Source: Thioploca sp. (GTDB lineage: Bacteria > Pseudomonadota > Gammaproteobacteria > Beggiatoales > Beggiatoaceae). From it: a DNA stretch of 64,000 nucleotides. Shown here piece after piece: positions 10,347 to 19,947 of the stretch. The position numbers and the translations under genes are program-made. Each line of letters opens with the position of its first letter. The first letter of the stretch is position 1. The notes under the pieces were generated by a model. The model made no database searches and was not told where the DNA came from. It worked only from the letters and a program-made list of their open reading frames with translations. The stretch lies in NCBI GenBank assembly GCA_030627235.1, contig DAOUSL010000001.1, positions 25,080-89,079 on the forward strand, read 5' to 3'.

Positions 10347-10433
10347 ATGAAATATCTACTAATAATACCATTATTAATCATCACTATATCTACACAGTCT
10401 GCTATTTACATGGCAAGATTAGCTAAAATATAA
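10347..10433 (+). CDS. Putative 28-aa hydrophobic peptide (small ORF, not in supplied track)
   Basis: MKYLLIIPLLIITISTQSAIYMARLAKI*, preceded by AAAGGA at suitable spacing; directly upstream of the SIR2-TPR gene. Confidence 0.35.
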   Translation: MKYLLIIPLLIITISTQSAIYMARLAKI

Positions 10434-10459
10434 TTTTCGTCCTATGTAACTTACAAAAC

Positions 10460-12211
10460 ATGAAAACCGCAACTATAAAATACTTAGCTCATGCTATAAA
10501 AGAGGGGAAATCCAAGCCAATTTTCTTTTTGGGAGCTGGAGCTTCAAAGACTGGCCAAATTCCATTGGCAAATGAGATCGTTAAAGATATATTGACTAAA
10601 TATCCAGATCATCCACTTAAAGATTCTGATGAAACTATTAAAGATTTGAAGGATAAAACTTATACCAATTTGATGGATTGTTTAAGTCCAGAAACTCGTA
10701 ATAAATTGCTTAAAGGTTATATTGATAAGGCAAAAATTAATGTAACCCATATTTATCTAGCTCAGTTGATGGTTAATAATTATGTTGATTATGTATTAAC
10801 GGTCAATTTCGATAATTTAATGTTGCGAGCTTTGGCATTGTATAATGAGTTTCCACCTATTTATGATATGGCGATTTTGAAAGATTTAACTACCACTGCT
10901 CCGCCATTAAAATCTGTGATTTATTTGCATGGTCAACATCATGGGGAATGGCTGTTAAATACTAAAGAGGAAATGGCTAAGGTGAAAGATACTATTTCGT
11001 CGATGTTGAATAGTATAAAGGATCGTAGTTGGGTATTTATTGGTTATAGTGGTGAAGACCCTATTCTTGAGCATATTAAAAAAATGGGTAGATTTAATAA
11101 ACAATTGTATTGGGTGGCTTATAAAGATGAAGAACCTTCTGCTAAGGTGTGTGATGCTTTGTTTAATAAGAGTAATACCGAAGCTTATCTGATTAAGGGT
11201 GACGATGCAGATTCGTTTATGCTGAGGTTAAATTCAGAGTTGAATTTGCCGCAACCGCAAATACTGGAAAATCCTTTTTATGCTTTAGGTAAAGAGTTGG
11301 ATAGTATAGTTGATATTGAAGATAAAGAGCCGTATAAGGGAGTAAAGCAACGGTTAGATAATGCAAAGGCTAAAGTTAAAGAAGCAGTTCAGCAATTTGA
11401 AAAAACCGAAGTGGAGATAGAGAAGAAAAAGATTATTGATTTTATAATAGCAAAGAATTATCAAGCAGATGAAATCAGCGAAATAGCAGCTAAAGTAAAG
11501 TCATTAAATAATCCTGAACTTGATGATTCATTAGCTAATTTATATTTTAATTGGGGAATTTACTTAGGAAATTTAGCAACTAATGAAGCCGAATCTTTAT
11601 ATAAGCAAGCCATTGAAAAATTCCAATGGGCTATTGCTATTAAACCAGATTTACACGAAGCCTTTTACAACTGTGGAATTGCTTTAGAAAAATTAGCAGC
11701 GACCAAATCCGGAGCTGAACCTTTATATAAGCAAGCATTTGAAAAATACCAACAGGCTATTGATATTAAACCAGATAAACACGAAGCCTTTTACAACTGG
11801 GGAACTTGTTTAGGAAAATTAGCAGATAGCAAATCTGGAACTGAGGCTGAATCTTTATATAATCAAGCGTTTGAAAAATACCAACAGGCGATTACTATTA
11901 AACCAGATGACCATAAAGTCTTTAACAACTGGGGAACTTATTTAGGAAAATTAGCAGATAGCAAATCTGGAAGTGAGGCTAAATCACTATATAACCAAGC
12001 TTTAGAGAAAACTAAAAAGGCAGTTGAATTAGGTGGAAGTTGTTATAATCTTGCGTGTTCTTATGTTTTAACCTCGGACAAGGAAAACGCCCTATTTTAC
12101 CTAAAACAAAGCCTAGAAAATGGAGACTATGAAGCAGAATTCGTCCAAAAAGATGAAGACTGGAAAAATTACTTAGAAGATGAAGATTTTAAAAGAATTA
12201 TAAACAACTAA
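10460..12211 (+). CDS. SIR2-like domain protein with C-terminal TPR repeats
   Basis: FFLGAGASKTGQIPLA, LTVNFDNLM, VIYLHGQHHGEW and VFIGYSGEDP are SIR2-like signatures; three ~42-44-aa TPR units with IKPDxHEAFYNWG cores. Confidence 0.88.
   Translation: MKTATIKYLAHAIKEGKSKPIFFLGAGASKTGQIPLANEIVKDILTKYPDHPLKDSDETIKDLKDKTYTNLMDCLSPETRNKLLKGYIDKAKINVTHIYLAQLMVNNYVDYVLTVNFDNLMLRALALYNEFPPIYDMAILKDLTTTAPPLKSVIYLHGQHHGEWLLNTKEEMAKVKDTISSMLNSIKDRSWVFIGYSGEDPILEHIKKMGRFNKQLYWVAYKDEEPSAKVCDALFNKSNTEAYLIKGDDADSFMLRLNSELNLPQPQILENPFYALGKELDSIVDIEDKEPYKGVKQRLDNAKAKVKEAVQQFEKTEVEIEKKKIIDFIIAKNYQADEISEIAAKVKSLNNPELDDSLANLYFNWGIYLGNLATNEAESLYKQAIEKFQWAIAIKPDLHEAFYNCGIALEKLAATKSGAEPLYKQAFEKYQQAIDIKPDKHEAFYNWGTCLGKLADSKSGTEAESLYNQAFEKYQQAITIKPDDHKVFNNWGTYLGKLADSKSGSEAKSLYNQALEKTKKAVELGGSCYNLACSYVLTSDKENALFYLKQSLENGDYEAEFVQKDEDWKNYLEDEDFKRIINN
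11629..12020 (+). repeat. In-frame tandem repeats (~126-132 bp) encoding TPR units
   Basis: AIAIKPDLHEAFYNCGIALEKLAATKSGAEPLYKQAFEKYQQ / AIDIKPDKHEAFYNWGTCLGKLADSKSGTEAESLYNQAFEKYQQ / AITIKPDDHKVFNNWGTYLGKLADSKSGSEAKSLYNQALEKTKK; high DNA-level identity. Confidence 0.9.
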
Positions 12212-12271
12212 TCGATTAGATTCATTTTTTTATCAAAACTATATTATAATCCTATATTTATGAAAATAATT

Positions 12272-12296
12272 GTAGGGTGGATAATATCCACCTTAC
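12272..12296. repeat. Short palindromic hairpin between convergent genes
   Basis: GTAGGGTGGAT-AAT-ATCCACCTTAC, 11-bp stem (one G-T) with 3-nt loop. Confidence 0.75.
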
Positions 12297-12308
12297 TATC
12301 ACTAGGAA

Positions 12309-12740
12309 TTAATATTCTTCTGCATCAAAAATATCGGTAATTGGTAAACGTATATTCATCTGTTCATCAATAACATCTCCAGTATTAAATAAACGGGCAC
12401 TTTCCGGAGAAGTATATACAACTACTGAACCTCCAATTGGGACTACCAACCAACAAGATTTTACCACTGCTCCAAAATAAACACTAAATTGGTCTAATAT
12501 TTCTTCTAAAGTTTGAGTATGAGATAGAACTTCTATAGCTATCGCAGGCATTTCAATCATTTCCATTGGCTCTGGTAATGATAAATTAACATCCCGTTTT
12601 GGGTAAAGACTTATATCTGGAGCGTAATTTTTATTATCTAAATTTAGAGTTAAGTCAGTGAAAACTGAGAATTTTTCTAGCTTTAATAATGCTCCAATTA
12701 GTTTGGCTTTAGCATAGGCATTATTATAATAAGGTAACAT
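12309..12740 (-). CDS. Uma2 family (DUF820) putative endonuclease
   Basis: PDISLYPKRDVN...EMPAIAIEVLSHTQTLEEILDQFSVYFGAVVKSCWLVVP. Confidence 0.88.
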   Translation of the reverse strand: MLPYYNNAYAKAKLIGALLKLEKFSVFTDLTLNLDNKNYAPDISLYPKRDVNLSLPEPMEMIEMPAIAIEVLSHTQTLEEILDQFSVYFGAVVKSCWLVVPIGGSVVVYTSPESARLFNTGDVIDEQMNIRLPITDIFDAEEY

Positions 12741-13768
12741 TAAACATCTCCATAATTTTTGGCGTTTATAAACATAGCATCACCATAACTGAAAAAACGA
12801 TATTGTTGTTCCACAGCATGTTGATAAGCATCTAAAGTTGTTGTATGACTGGCAAAAGCACATACTAACATTAACAAAGTGGATTCTGGTAAATGAAAAT
12901 TGGTTAATAAAGCATCAACACTAATAAATTTGTAACCAGGAGTAATAAATATACAAGTTTCACCAGTATACGGTTTGATAATTCCTGAAGTTGAAGCAGC
13001 TTCTAATGCTCGTACACTAGTAGTCCCCACCGCAATAACTCGACCACCATTAGCACGAGTTTGTTTAACTAAATCACAGACATGAGAAGAAACTTCCAAA
13101 TATTCAGAGTGCATATTATGCTGGCTAATATCATCAACTCGCATTGGTGAAAATGTTCCAGCTCCAACATGTAAAGTTATAAAAGCTGTTTGCACTCCCA
13201 TCGACTTGATATCGTCTAACATACCCGTATCAAAATGTAAACCAGCAGTTGGTGCAGCCACAGCTCCAGGTTGTTGAGCGTATACAGTTTGATAACGTTC
13301 ATTATCAGATTTAGTATCAGTGCGTTTAATATATGGTGGCAAAGGAATATGCCCAATTTCTTCTAAAATATCATATATTGACTTAGAATTATTAAACTGT
13401 AATTCAAAAAAAAATTTTACTCGTTTTAAAACTATTACTTCAATATTGTCATCTAAATATAGCTTAGTATTCGGTTTAGGAGCTTTACTAGCTTTGATTT
13501 GAACTATGGCCTTTGTCTCAGACAATATTCGTTCAATCAAAATTTCAACTTTACCACCAGACTCTTTATGGCCAAATAAACGAGCTGGAATAACTCGAGT
13601 ATTATTAAATATCAAGAGATCTTTAGGGGATAATAAACTGGGAAAATCTGTAAATTGTAAATCTTGTAGTTGGTTTACATATAATAACCGACTAGCAGTA
13701 CGAGATTCAGTAGGATGTTGGGCAATTAAATTTTCGGGTAAATAAAAAGAAAAATCAGTACGTTGCAT
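12740..13768 (-). CDS. queA: S-adenosylmethionine:tRNA ribosyltransferase-isomerase
   Basis: FSFYLPENLIAQHPTESRTASRLL..., AAPTAGLHFD, GVQTAFITLHVGAGTFSPMRVDD. Confidence 0.97.
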   Translation of the reverse strand: MQRTDFSFYLPENLIAQHPTESRTASRLLYVNQLQDLQFTDFPSLLSPKDLLIFNNTRVIPARLFGHKESGGKVEILIERILSETKAIVQIKASKAPKPNTKLYLDDNIEVIVLKRVKFFFELQFNNSKSIYDILEEIGHIPLPPYIKRTDTKSDNERYQTVYAQQPGAVAAPTAGLHFDTGMLDDIKSMGVQTAFITLHVGAGTFSPMRVDDISQHNMHSEYLEVSSHVCDLVKQTRANGGRVIAVGTTSVRALEAASTSGIIKPYTGETCIFITPGYKFISVDALLTNFHLPESTLLMLVCAFASHTTTLDAYQHAVEQQYRFFSYGDAMFINAKNYGDV

Positions 13769-13943
13769 TGTTTATTAAAATAATAAATTATTAGATAGAA
13801 AAAAAATATAACGAAATCCCTTTACAAATATCATATAAATTCATTATAATGGCTAGGATTTATAGATTTAAAAGCTGTGTAATTCAATCTAATAAGATTA
13901 TTACTAGATAATGACCTCAAACACAGTTTCAACTCTTCAAATT

Positions 13944-14030
13944 GCCGAGGTGGCGAAATTGGTAGACGCGCTAGACTCAAAATCTAGTGGTGGTAACATC
14001 GTGTCGGTTCGAGTCCGACTCTCGGTACCA
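13944..14030 (+). tRNA. tRNA-Leu(CAA), CCA encoded
   Basis: GCCGAGGTGGCGAAATTGGTAGACGCGCTAGACTCAAAATCTAG...GGTTCGAGTCCGACTCTCGGTACCA; anticodon loop CTCAAAA. Confidence 0.95.
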
Positions 14031-14068
14031 ATTGTTATAATCATTCCCATTATAACGGATTTCTCATT

Positions 14069-14737
14069 ATGTTTATAGAATATACCTTTACCATGGATGA
14101 TGGCAAGGGTTTAAATTATAGAATAGAATTTGAGAGATCACGAGAACATATTTTAGAACAATCCTCCTACCCAAAATGGACTAAACTAGATTTTCATCAA
14201 TGTCCTAATTGCCCTTTAAATATTGATAAATATTCCCATTGTCCTATAGCTATTGATGCCCATGAAATTGTAATGGGATTTACCGAAATTTTATCTTGTA
14301 AGGAAGCTGATATTCGAGTTTTGACTCCAGAAAGAGAATATTTTAAGCATACTGATACTCAAACCGGTTTACGAGCTTTAATAGGCTTTGTAATGGCTAC
14401 TAGCACTTGTCCTATCATGTTTCCATTCCGAGGCATGGCATATTATCATTTACCATTTGCTTCACTTGATGAAACCGTATTTCGGGTAACATCTTCCTAT
14501 TTATTACGTCAATATTATATTCATAAAAAAACTGGAGAATTTGATATAAAATTTGCCGGCTTAAAAGATCATTTTAAAGAAATGCAAACTTTAAATCGCC
14601 ATTTTTTAGAAAGAATTCGAGCAGCATGTGAAGCAGATTCTAACTTAAATGTGTTAGCCACTTTATTTACAATTTCCTCAATGTTATCACTTTCACTAGA
14701 AAGACATTTAGGAGAAATTGAACATTTGTTCATCTAG
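14069..14737 (+). CDS. Conserved hypothetical protein with CPxCPL-type cysteine motif
   Basis: Intact 222-aa ORF, WTKLDFHQCPNCPLNIDKYSHCPIAID; good coding appearance. Confidence 0.75.
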   Translation: MFIEYTFTMDDGKGLNYRIEFERSREHILEQSSYPKWTKLDFHQCPNCPLNIDKYSHCPIAIDAHEIVMGFTEILSCKEADIRVLTPEREYFKHTDTQTGLRALIGFVMATSTCPIMFPFRGMAYYHLPFASLDETVFRVTSSYLLRQYYIHKKTGEFDIKFAGLKDHFKEMQTLNRHFLERIRAACEADSNLNVLATLFTISSMLSLSLERHLGEIEHLFI

Positions 14738-14879
14738 TATTTTATAACATATCCTATCTATAATTCCAATTATTCTAGCATAATAATCAAATAAAACTCT
14801 CTACTAAAATTTATTGCAATATCTCATTGAATTAATTAAAAATAAATTTATTATTAACATAATAAGTCAAATATAGTTT

Positions 14880-14932
14880 TTCCATATTTTGGAAAATTTT
14901 TCCATATTTTGGAATTTTTCCATATTTTGGAA
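14880..14932. repeat. Array of three TTCCATATTTTGGAA palindromes
   Basis: Identical 15-mers at 14880-14894, 14900-14914 and 14918-14932. Confidence 0.9.
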
Positions 14933-15352
14933 TATATTTTAAACCCCATTAATTACGAAATAACATATTAAATACAATTAGTTAAGCCATAAAGTATGAG
15001 TTGGTACGCCTATTGCGTTATATAATAGCAAAACTAAAAATAAATTAGTATATATACAGAAAGCAAGGCAATAGTTTCTGGTGAATTTATTTACAATACT
15101 ACTAGAAAATAAATAATATTAAGTAGTAGTTTAACTCATAGAATTGTATTAGTTTCATAATAACTTAATTATGACAATACAAGGGGATATCTTACAGTTA
15201 AACAGTTATATTAAATTTATATAATTTTGTATTCTAAATACTTTTGCAAAAAATTGTAGTAACCGATTTAAAATAAGTGACTGATATGATACAAGGAGAA
15301 TATTATATCTGATATTATTAAATACAATACTTTGAGAATATTTTTTTCTAAT

Positions 15353-15393
15353 CCTGAATATTTGTGATTGAACAATTATTCAGGTTTTTTTTT
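15353..15393 (+). terminator. Intrinsic terminator
   Basis: CCTGAATA-N16-TATTCAGG stem followed by T9. Confidence 0.75.
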
Positions 15394-15472
15394 GCATATT
15401 GATAAGCAGTCGAAAATTAGATATATTATAAATTTTGACCTCAATATCCTACTAGCTTTAATCATGCTCAAT

Positions 15473-17599
15473 TCAAACATTAACTTCTTCAAGCATTTCA
15501 ATCACAAATCGTCTGTAACTACTATTTGGAACTTCTGTAAGTCTTTGTAATAACTTAGTGGTACTCTGTGCAACATTCAAAGAACGTAAACTTTTTCCTA
15601 TATCACGAGCAATAGCTCCATCAGTAGTAAATGCAGAATCAATCATTGCATCCAAAGCACCTAAATATTCTAATTTTGCAAATACTACGGCAATATTTTT
15701 ACGCACATTTATATCAGTATCTTGTAATAATTTAATAAATTTAGGAATATTTTCTTTAGCAATATTTGTAATTTTTAATGATTGAATAGTTTGAGTTCTA
15801 ACTTCAGCTGATTTATCTTGTAAATAGTTAAATAAAATTTCATTTTGATTGCCTAAATAACCTAAAGTTCTTACACAAGCTAAACGAATATTACTATCTT
15901 CAATAGTTAAATTTGCTCTCAAATCTACAATAGCATTAGCCAATTCTTTAATTTTTGGAGAACGTTTAGCAATATGCCCCAAAGCAGTAATGGCAATCAG
16001 TCGTAATTTTAAATCAGTATCATTTAGAACTGTAATTAATGCTGTAATCGCTTCTGGTTTATCACTATTTCCCAAAATATTAGCACTCAAATAACGTATA
16101 TCAGTTATAACATTAGATTGTTTTTCAACAAATAATTTCTCTCCTAGATGGATATTTTTTTGAGCAATAGTCATATATTCTTGAACATCTTCTAACTCAG
16201 AATTTTGGAGTAATGTCGTACTATCTTCATCTACCACAACTTTTTCATTATTTTTAATGATAGCTTCTAAAGTAGATTGTGGCGGATGATCTTCTGATAA
16301 ATCTTCAGTATTTGATGGTTTTTTATGAGCTGGGATAGATTCAGAATGGTTTTCTATTGGAACAATTTTATTAATTAGATTATTAATTACTGCTTCTAAT
16401 GGGTCTGCCATTTTAGTTGGATTTTCTAAATCAGCCAATTGCATTAAAGAATTCAAAGCTGCCATTCTAACTATTTGTTCTTTATCCTCAATTGCCCAAG
16501 TTAGAATACTGACAGCTTCTAAATTACCAAGTATTCCAAGAGCAGTTGCTACTTTACTACGCAATGTTACATCACGTCCAACATCAGATAATATTTGTAA
16601 TAATGTAATTAAGATACTTTGTTCCTTTGAACGAGCCAGCAATAAAGCCGCAGATGCAACTATATTGTTATTTTGTTCATTAAGGCAAGGTTTTATTTGG
16701 GTTAAAATTTCTTTAGGAATTATATCAATGTCATATAAAGAGTTTAATACTACAAGCCTTACTCTAGGACTAGGATCAAAAAGTAAATTAGCAAGTTGTT
16801 CTGGGGTTGCAATCGAGGTTAAAACTTCAATAACTATCTGCCGCATTTCTGGTTCTGGGTCTTGTAAAAAACGCAATATAATATCAAAGTACATTGTTGC
16901 ACCTTGTTTGCCAAGCGATTTAATAGCAGCTATTCTAACCTCAACATTTTTATCTGCTAATGCTAAAGCAAGAGCTTTTCGAGCAGATTTAGAATCTGAT
17001 AAACCTAAAGCTATCGCAGCTCTACGTCGTTCTTTAACAATTCCTGTAGTTAGTCGTTTAATTAAAAATTCTTCTCCAGTACCACCTATTTGAGCCAGTG
17101 AAGTAAGTATTTCACTTTCAATATCTTGAGCTTCTTCATCAGCTAAAATATTTACTAATATTGGTACTGCTTCTACAATTTTTCTAGTCCCTAATGTTTT
17201 TACTGCTATAAGCTGCATATCCCACCAAGTATTCCACTCATTAGTTTCATCCCAAATTATATTTTCTGGATTAGTTTGAGCAATTTCAAGCAAAGGTGCA
17301 ATTGTTTCTAGACTATTAATATTAGCTAATGCCTCAACTACAGCAGTTTTAACTTCACCATCTGGATCGTTATTCAATGATTCTAATAAAGCTGGAATAA
17401 CTGTTGAATCTCCAATATTCCCCAAAGCTGTTATAGAATCTATCACAACATCTACATCTTCATCACGTAGACATTTAATAAGAATTGGTATAGCTTGTTT
17501 ATCTTTTAGTTTGCCTAAAGTTTGAGCTGAATAACATCGATCTACTTCATCACCAGTATTTATTAAATTGCATAATGCTTCTATTACTTGTTTGCTCAT
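15473..17599 (-). CDS. HEAT-repeat (PBS lyase-like) protein
   Basis: Repeated DxDVxVRxxAxxALGxxG-type units (DEDVDVVIDSITALGNIGD, DKNVEVRIAAIKSLGKQG, DPEPEMRQIVIEVL). Confidence 0.9.
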   Translation of the reverse strand: MSKQVIEALCNLINTGDEVDRCYSAQTLGKLKDKQAIPILIKCLRDEDVDVVIDSITALGNIGDSTVIPALLESLNNDPDGEVKTAVVEALANINSLETIAPLLEIAQTNPENIIWDETNEWNTWWDMQLIAVKTLGTRKIVEAVPILVNILADEEAQDIESEILTSLAQIGGTGEEFLIKRLTTGIVKERRRAAIALGLSDSKSARKALALALADKNVEVRIAAIKSLGKQGATMYFDIILRFLQDPEPEMRQIVIEVLTSIATPEQLANLLFDPSPRVRLVVLNSLYDIDIIPKEILTQIKPCLNEQNNNIVASAALLLARSKEQSILITLLQILSDVGRDVTLRSKVATALGILGNLEAVSILTWAIEDKEQIVRMAALNSLMQLADLENPTKMADPLEAVINNLINKIVPIENHSESIPAHKKPSNTEDLSEDHPPQSTLEAIIKNNEKVVVDEDSTTLLQNSELEDVQEYMTIAQKNIHLGEKLFVEKQSNVITDIRYLSANILGNSDKPEAITALITVLNDTDLKLRLIAITALGHIAKRSPKIKELANAIVDLRANLTIEDSNIRLACVRTLGYLGNQNEILFNYLQDKSAEVRTQTIQSLKITNIAKENIPKFIKLLQDTDINVRKNIAVVFAKLEYLGALDAMIDSAFTTDGAIARDIGKSLRSLNVAQSTTKLLQRLTEVPNSSYRRFVIEMLEEVNV

Positions 17600-17743
17600 A
17601 TTTAACTTATAGTTTTGGTTAGAAATTAATTGGGAGGGGATATGTGAGTTCCTAAAAGCAGGACATTACTAAAGGAATTTTCAATACCATTATAGATCAG
17701 GGCAACCGTAAAGGATTGCCCTCAATAGCTCAATTGCTATATA

Positions 17744-19558
17744 TTATTCACCACGAGCAGACCGTTTTCGTTCAAATTCTTTTAAAAATCTTTTTCTGAT
17801 TCTGATAGATTTAGGAGTTATTTCTACTAATTCATCATCATCAATAAATTCAATGGCTTGTTCTAATGAAAATTTAATTGGTGGAACAAGTAGAATATTC
17901 TCGTCAGTACCAGCAGCTCGAATATTGGTTAACTGTTTAGCTTTTAGAGGATTAACCACTAAATCATTACCACGGGCATGAATTCCAATAACCATACCTT
18001 CATAAACTTCAGTACCATGTCCTAAAAATAAACGTCCTCTTTCTTGCAAATTGAATAAAGAATAACCCAAACACTTTCCTTCTCCATTAGAAATCAACAC
18101 TCCATTAACTCGTTGCCCAATATTACCAGATTTAACAGGAGCATAATGATCAAAAACGTGATATATCAGTCCAGTACCTGAGGTAGAAGTCATGAATTCA
18201 GTACGAAAACCAATTAAGCCACGAGCTGGAACGATGAAATCTAATCGAACTCGACCTTTTTCATCTGGTAACATATTGGTTAATTCTGCTTTTCTTTCTC
18301 CCAATAATTCCATTATCGTACCTTGATGTTCTTGTTCGACATCTATCGTCAAACTTTCATAAGGTTCGCATAGTTCGCCTTCAATTTCTTTAGTAATTAC
18401 TTTAGGTCGTGAGACTGCAAGTTCATAACCTTCACGTCGCATATTTTCGATCAGAATTCCTAAATGCAATTCTCCACGTCCAGAGACCAAAAATTTATCT
18501 GGATCATCAGTAGCAACAACTCTTAATGCTACATTATGTAATAATTCCCGATTTAGACGTTCCATAATTTGGCGAGAAGTAACATATTTACCATCTTTAC
18601 CAGAAAATGGAGAGGTATTTACCTGAAAAGTCATGCTGACAGTAGGTTCATCAACGGTAAGAGCTGGTAGCGGGATTACATGTTCTGGATCGCAGACGGT
18701 ATCAGAAATATTGAGTTTATCTATTCCAGTAAAACAAATAATATCACCAGCAGTGGCTTCTGGCATTTCAATTCTTTCTAAACCATGAAAACCCAATACT
18801 TGTAAAATACGTCCTTGTCGTCTGTTATTTTCTGCATCAACTATTGTAACAGGAGTATTAGTTTTGATACGACCGCTATTGATTCTTCCAATACCAATCA
18901 CTCCAACATAACTAGAATAATCTAACGCACTAACTTGTAGTTGAAATGGCTCTTCTGGATCAACATCTGGAATTGGTACATACTTAACAATGGACTCAAA
19001 TAATGTTTCCATATCTCCAGAACGTACATTGCTATCAAGACTTGCATAGCCATTAAGTGCAGAAGCATAGATAACTGGAAAATCTAATTGAGCATCGTCA
19101 GCTCCTAAACGATCAAATAATTCAAAAGTTTGGTCTAAAACCCAATCAGGACGAGCTCCATCTCGGTCAACTTTATTGATTACCACGATAGGACACAAAC
19201 CACGTTCTAAGGCTTTCTGAGTTACGAATCTAGTTTGTGGCATTGGTCCTTCCACTGCATCAACTAATAGTAACACTGAATCAACCATCGATAAGACTCG
19301 TTCAACTTCACCACCAAAGTCAGCATGGCCAGGAGTGTCAACTATATTTATTCGATAGTCCTGCCAAGTGAGTGAAGTATTTTTAGATAAAATAGTAATT
19401 CCACGTTCTTTTTCTAGTTCGTTAGAATCCATAACTCGTTCCACTTCAATGTTTCGAGTTCCTAAGATACCTGATTGTTGTAAAAGTTTATCAACCAGGG
19501 TAGTTTTACCATGATCAACATGGGCAATAATAGCAATGTTACGCAGTTTGGTAATCAC
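17744..19558 (-). CDS. typA: Translational GTPase TypA/BipA
   Basis: [47 protein letters not shown]-terminal [18 protein letters not shown]. Confidence 0.98.
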   Translation of the reverse strand: MITKLRNIAIIAHVDHGKTTLVDKLLQQSGILGTRNIEVERVMDSNELEKERGITILSKNTSLTWQDYRINIVDTPGHADFGGEVERVLSMVDSVLLLVDAVEGPMPQTRFVTQKALERGLCPIVVINKVDRDGARPDWVLDQTFELFDRLGADDAQLDFPVIYASALNGYASLDSNVRSGDMETLFESIVKYVPIPDVDPEEPFQLQVSALDYSSYVGVIGIGRINSGRIKTNTPVTIVDAENNRRQGRILQVLGFHGLERIEMPEATAGDIICFTGIDKLNISDTVCDPEHVIPLPALTVDEPTVSMTFQVNTSPFSGKDGKYVTSRQIMERLNRELLHNVALRVVATDDPDKFLVSGRGELHLGILIENMRREGYELAVSRPKVITKEIEGELCEPYESLTIDVEQEHQGTIMELLGERKAELTNMLPDEKGRVRLDFIVPARGLIGFRTEFMTSTSGTGLIYHVFDHYAPVKSGNIGQRVNGVLISNGEGKCLGYSLFNLQERGRLFLGHGTEVYEGMVIGIHARGNDLVVNPLKAKQLTNIRAAGTDENILLVPPIKFSLEQAIEFIDDDELVEITPKSIRIRKRFLKEFERKRSARGE

Positions 19559-19813
19559 AAATAATTCCGAGATGTGTTTAAAGGAAGGTATAATTCAATG
19601 GAAGTAAAAATTTCCATTCATACTGATAGATGGGGATGATTTTTTATGAATAAACTTTTTAATATTTATATATTAAACATATTTTTTAAATATTTTTTTA
19701 CTTTTTATATCAATACTTTATTTATAACATATTGATATAATAGGTTTTTAATAAAAGATTAGATTAATCTGAATTCAATGTAAAATTTTACATTATTGTA
19801 TTGAATATTAAAT

Positions 19814-19947
19814 AGACATATTTCTTAAATAAGTGTATATAAATGTAGAATGCAATGAACGAAGTGAATTGCATCAATCATCTTAATGCAACTCGAAAGA
19901 TGTAATTCATAAACTCATTACATCCTACATAAAGTCCGTAATTAACT
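19814..19947 (+). repeat. MITE-like repeat, copy B (right TIR missing)
   Basis: AGACATATTTCTTAAATAA...TGTAGAATGCAATGAACGAAGTGAATTGCATC...GTAATTCATAAACTCATTACATCCTACATAAAGTCCGTAATTAACT; ends in the murJ 3' end. Confidence 0.8.

Noticed and set aside
16665-17093. 142-aa plus-strand ORF
   Set aside because: Antisense to the clearly coding HEAT-repeat gene; no recognisable motif.
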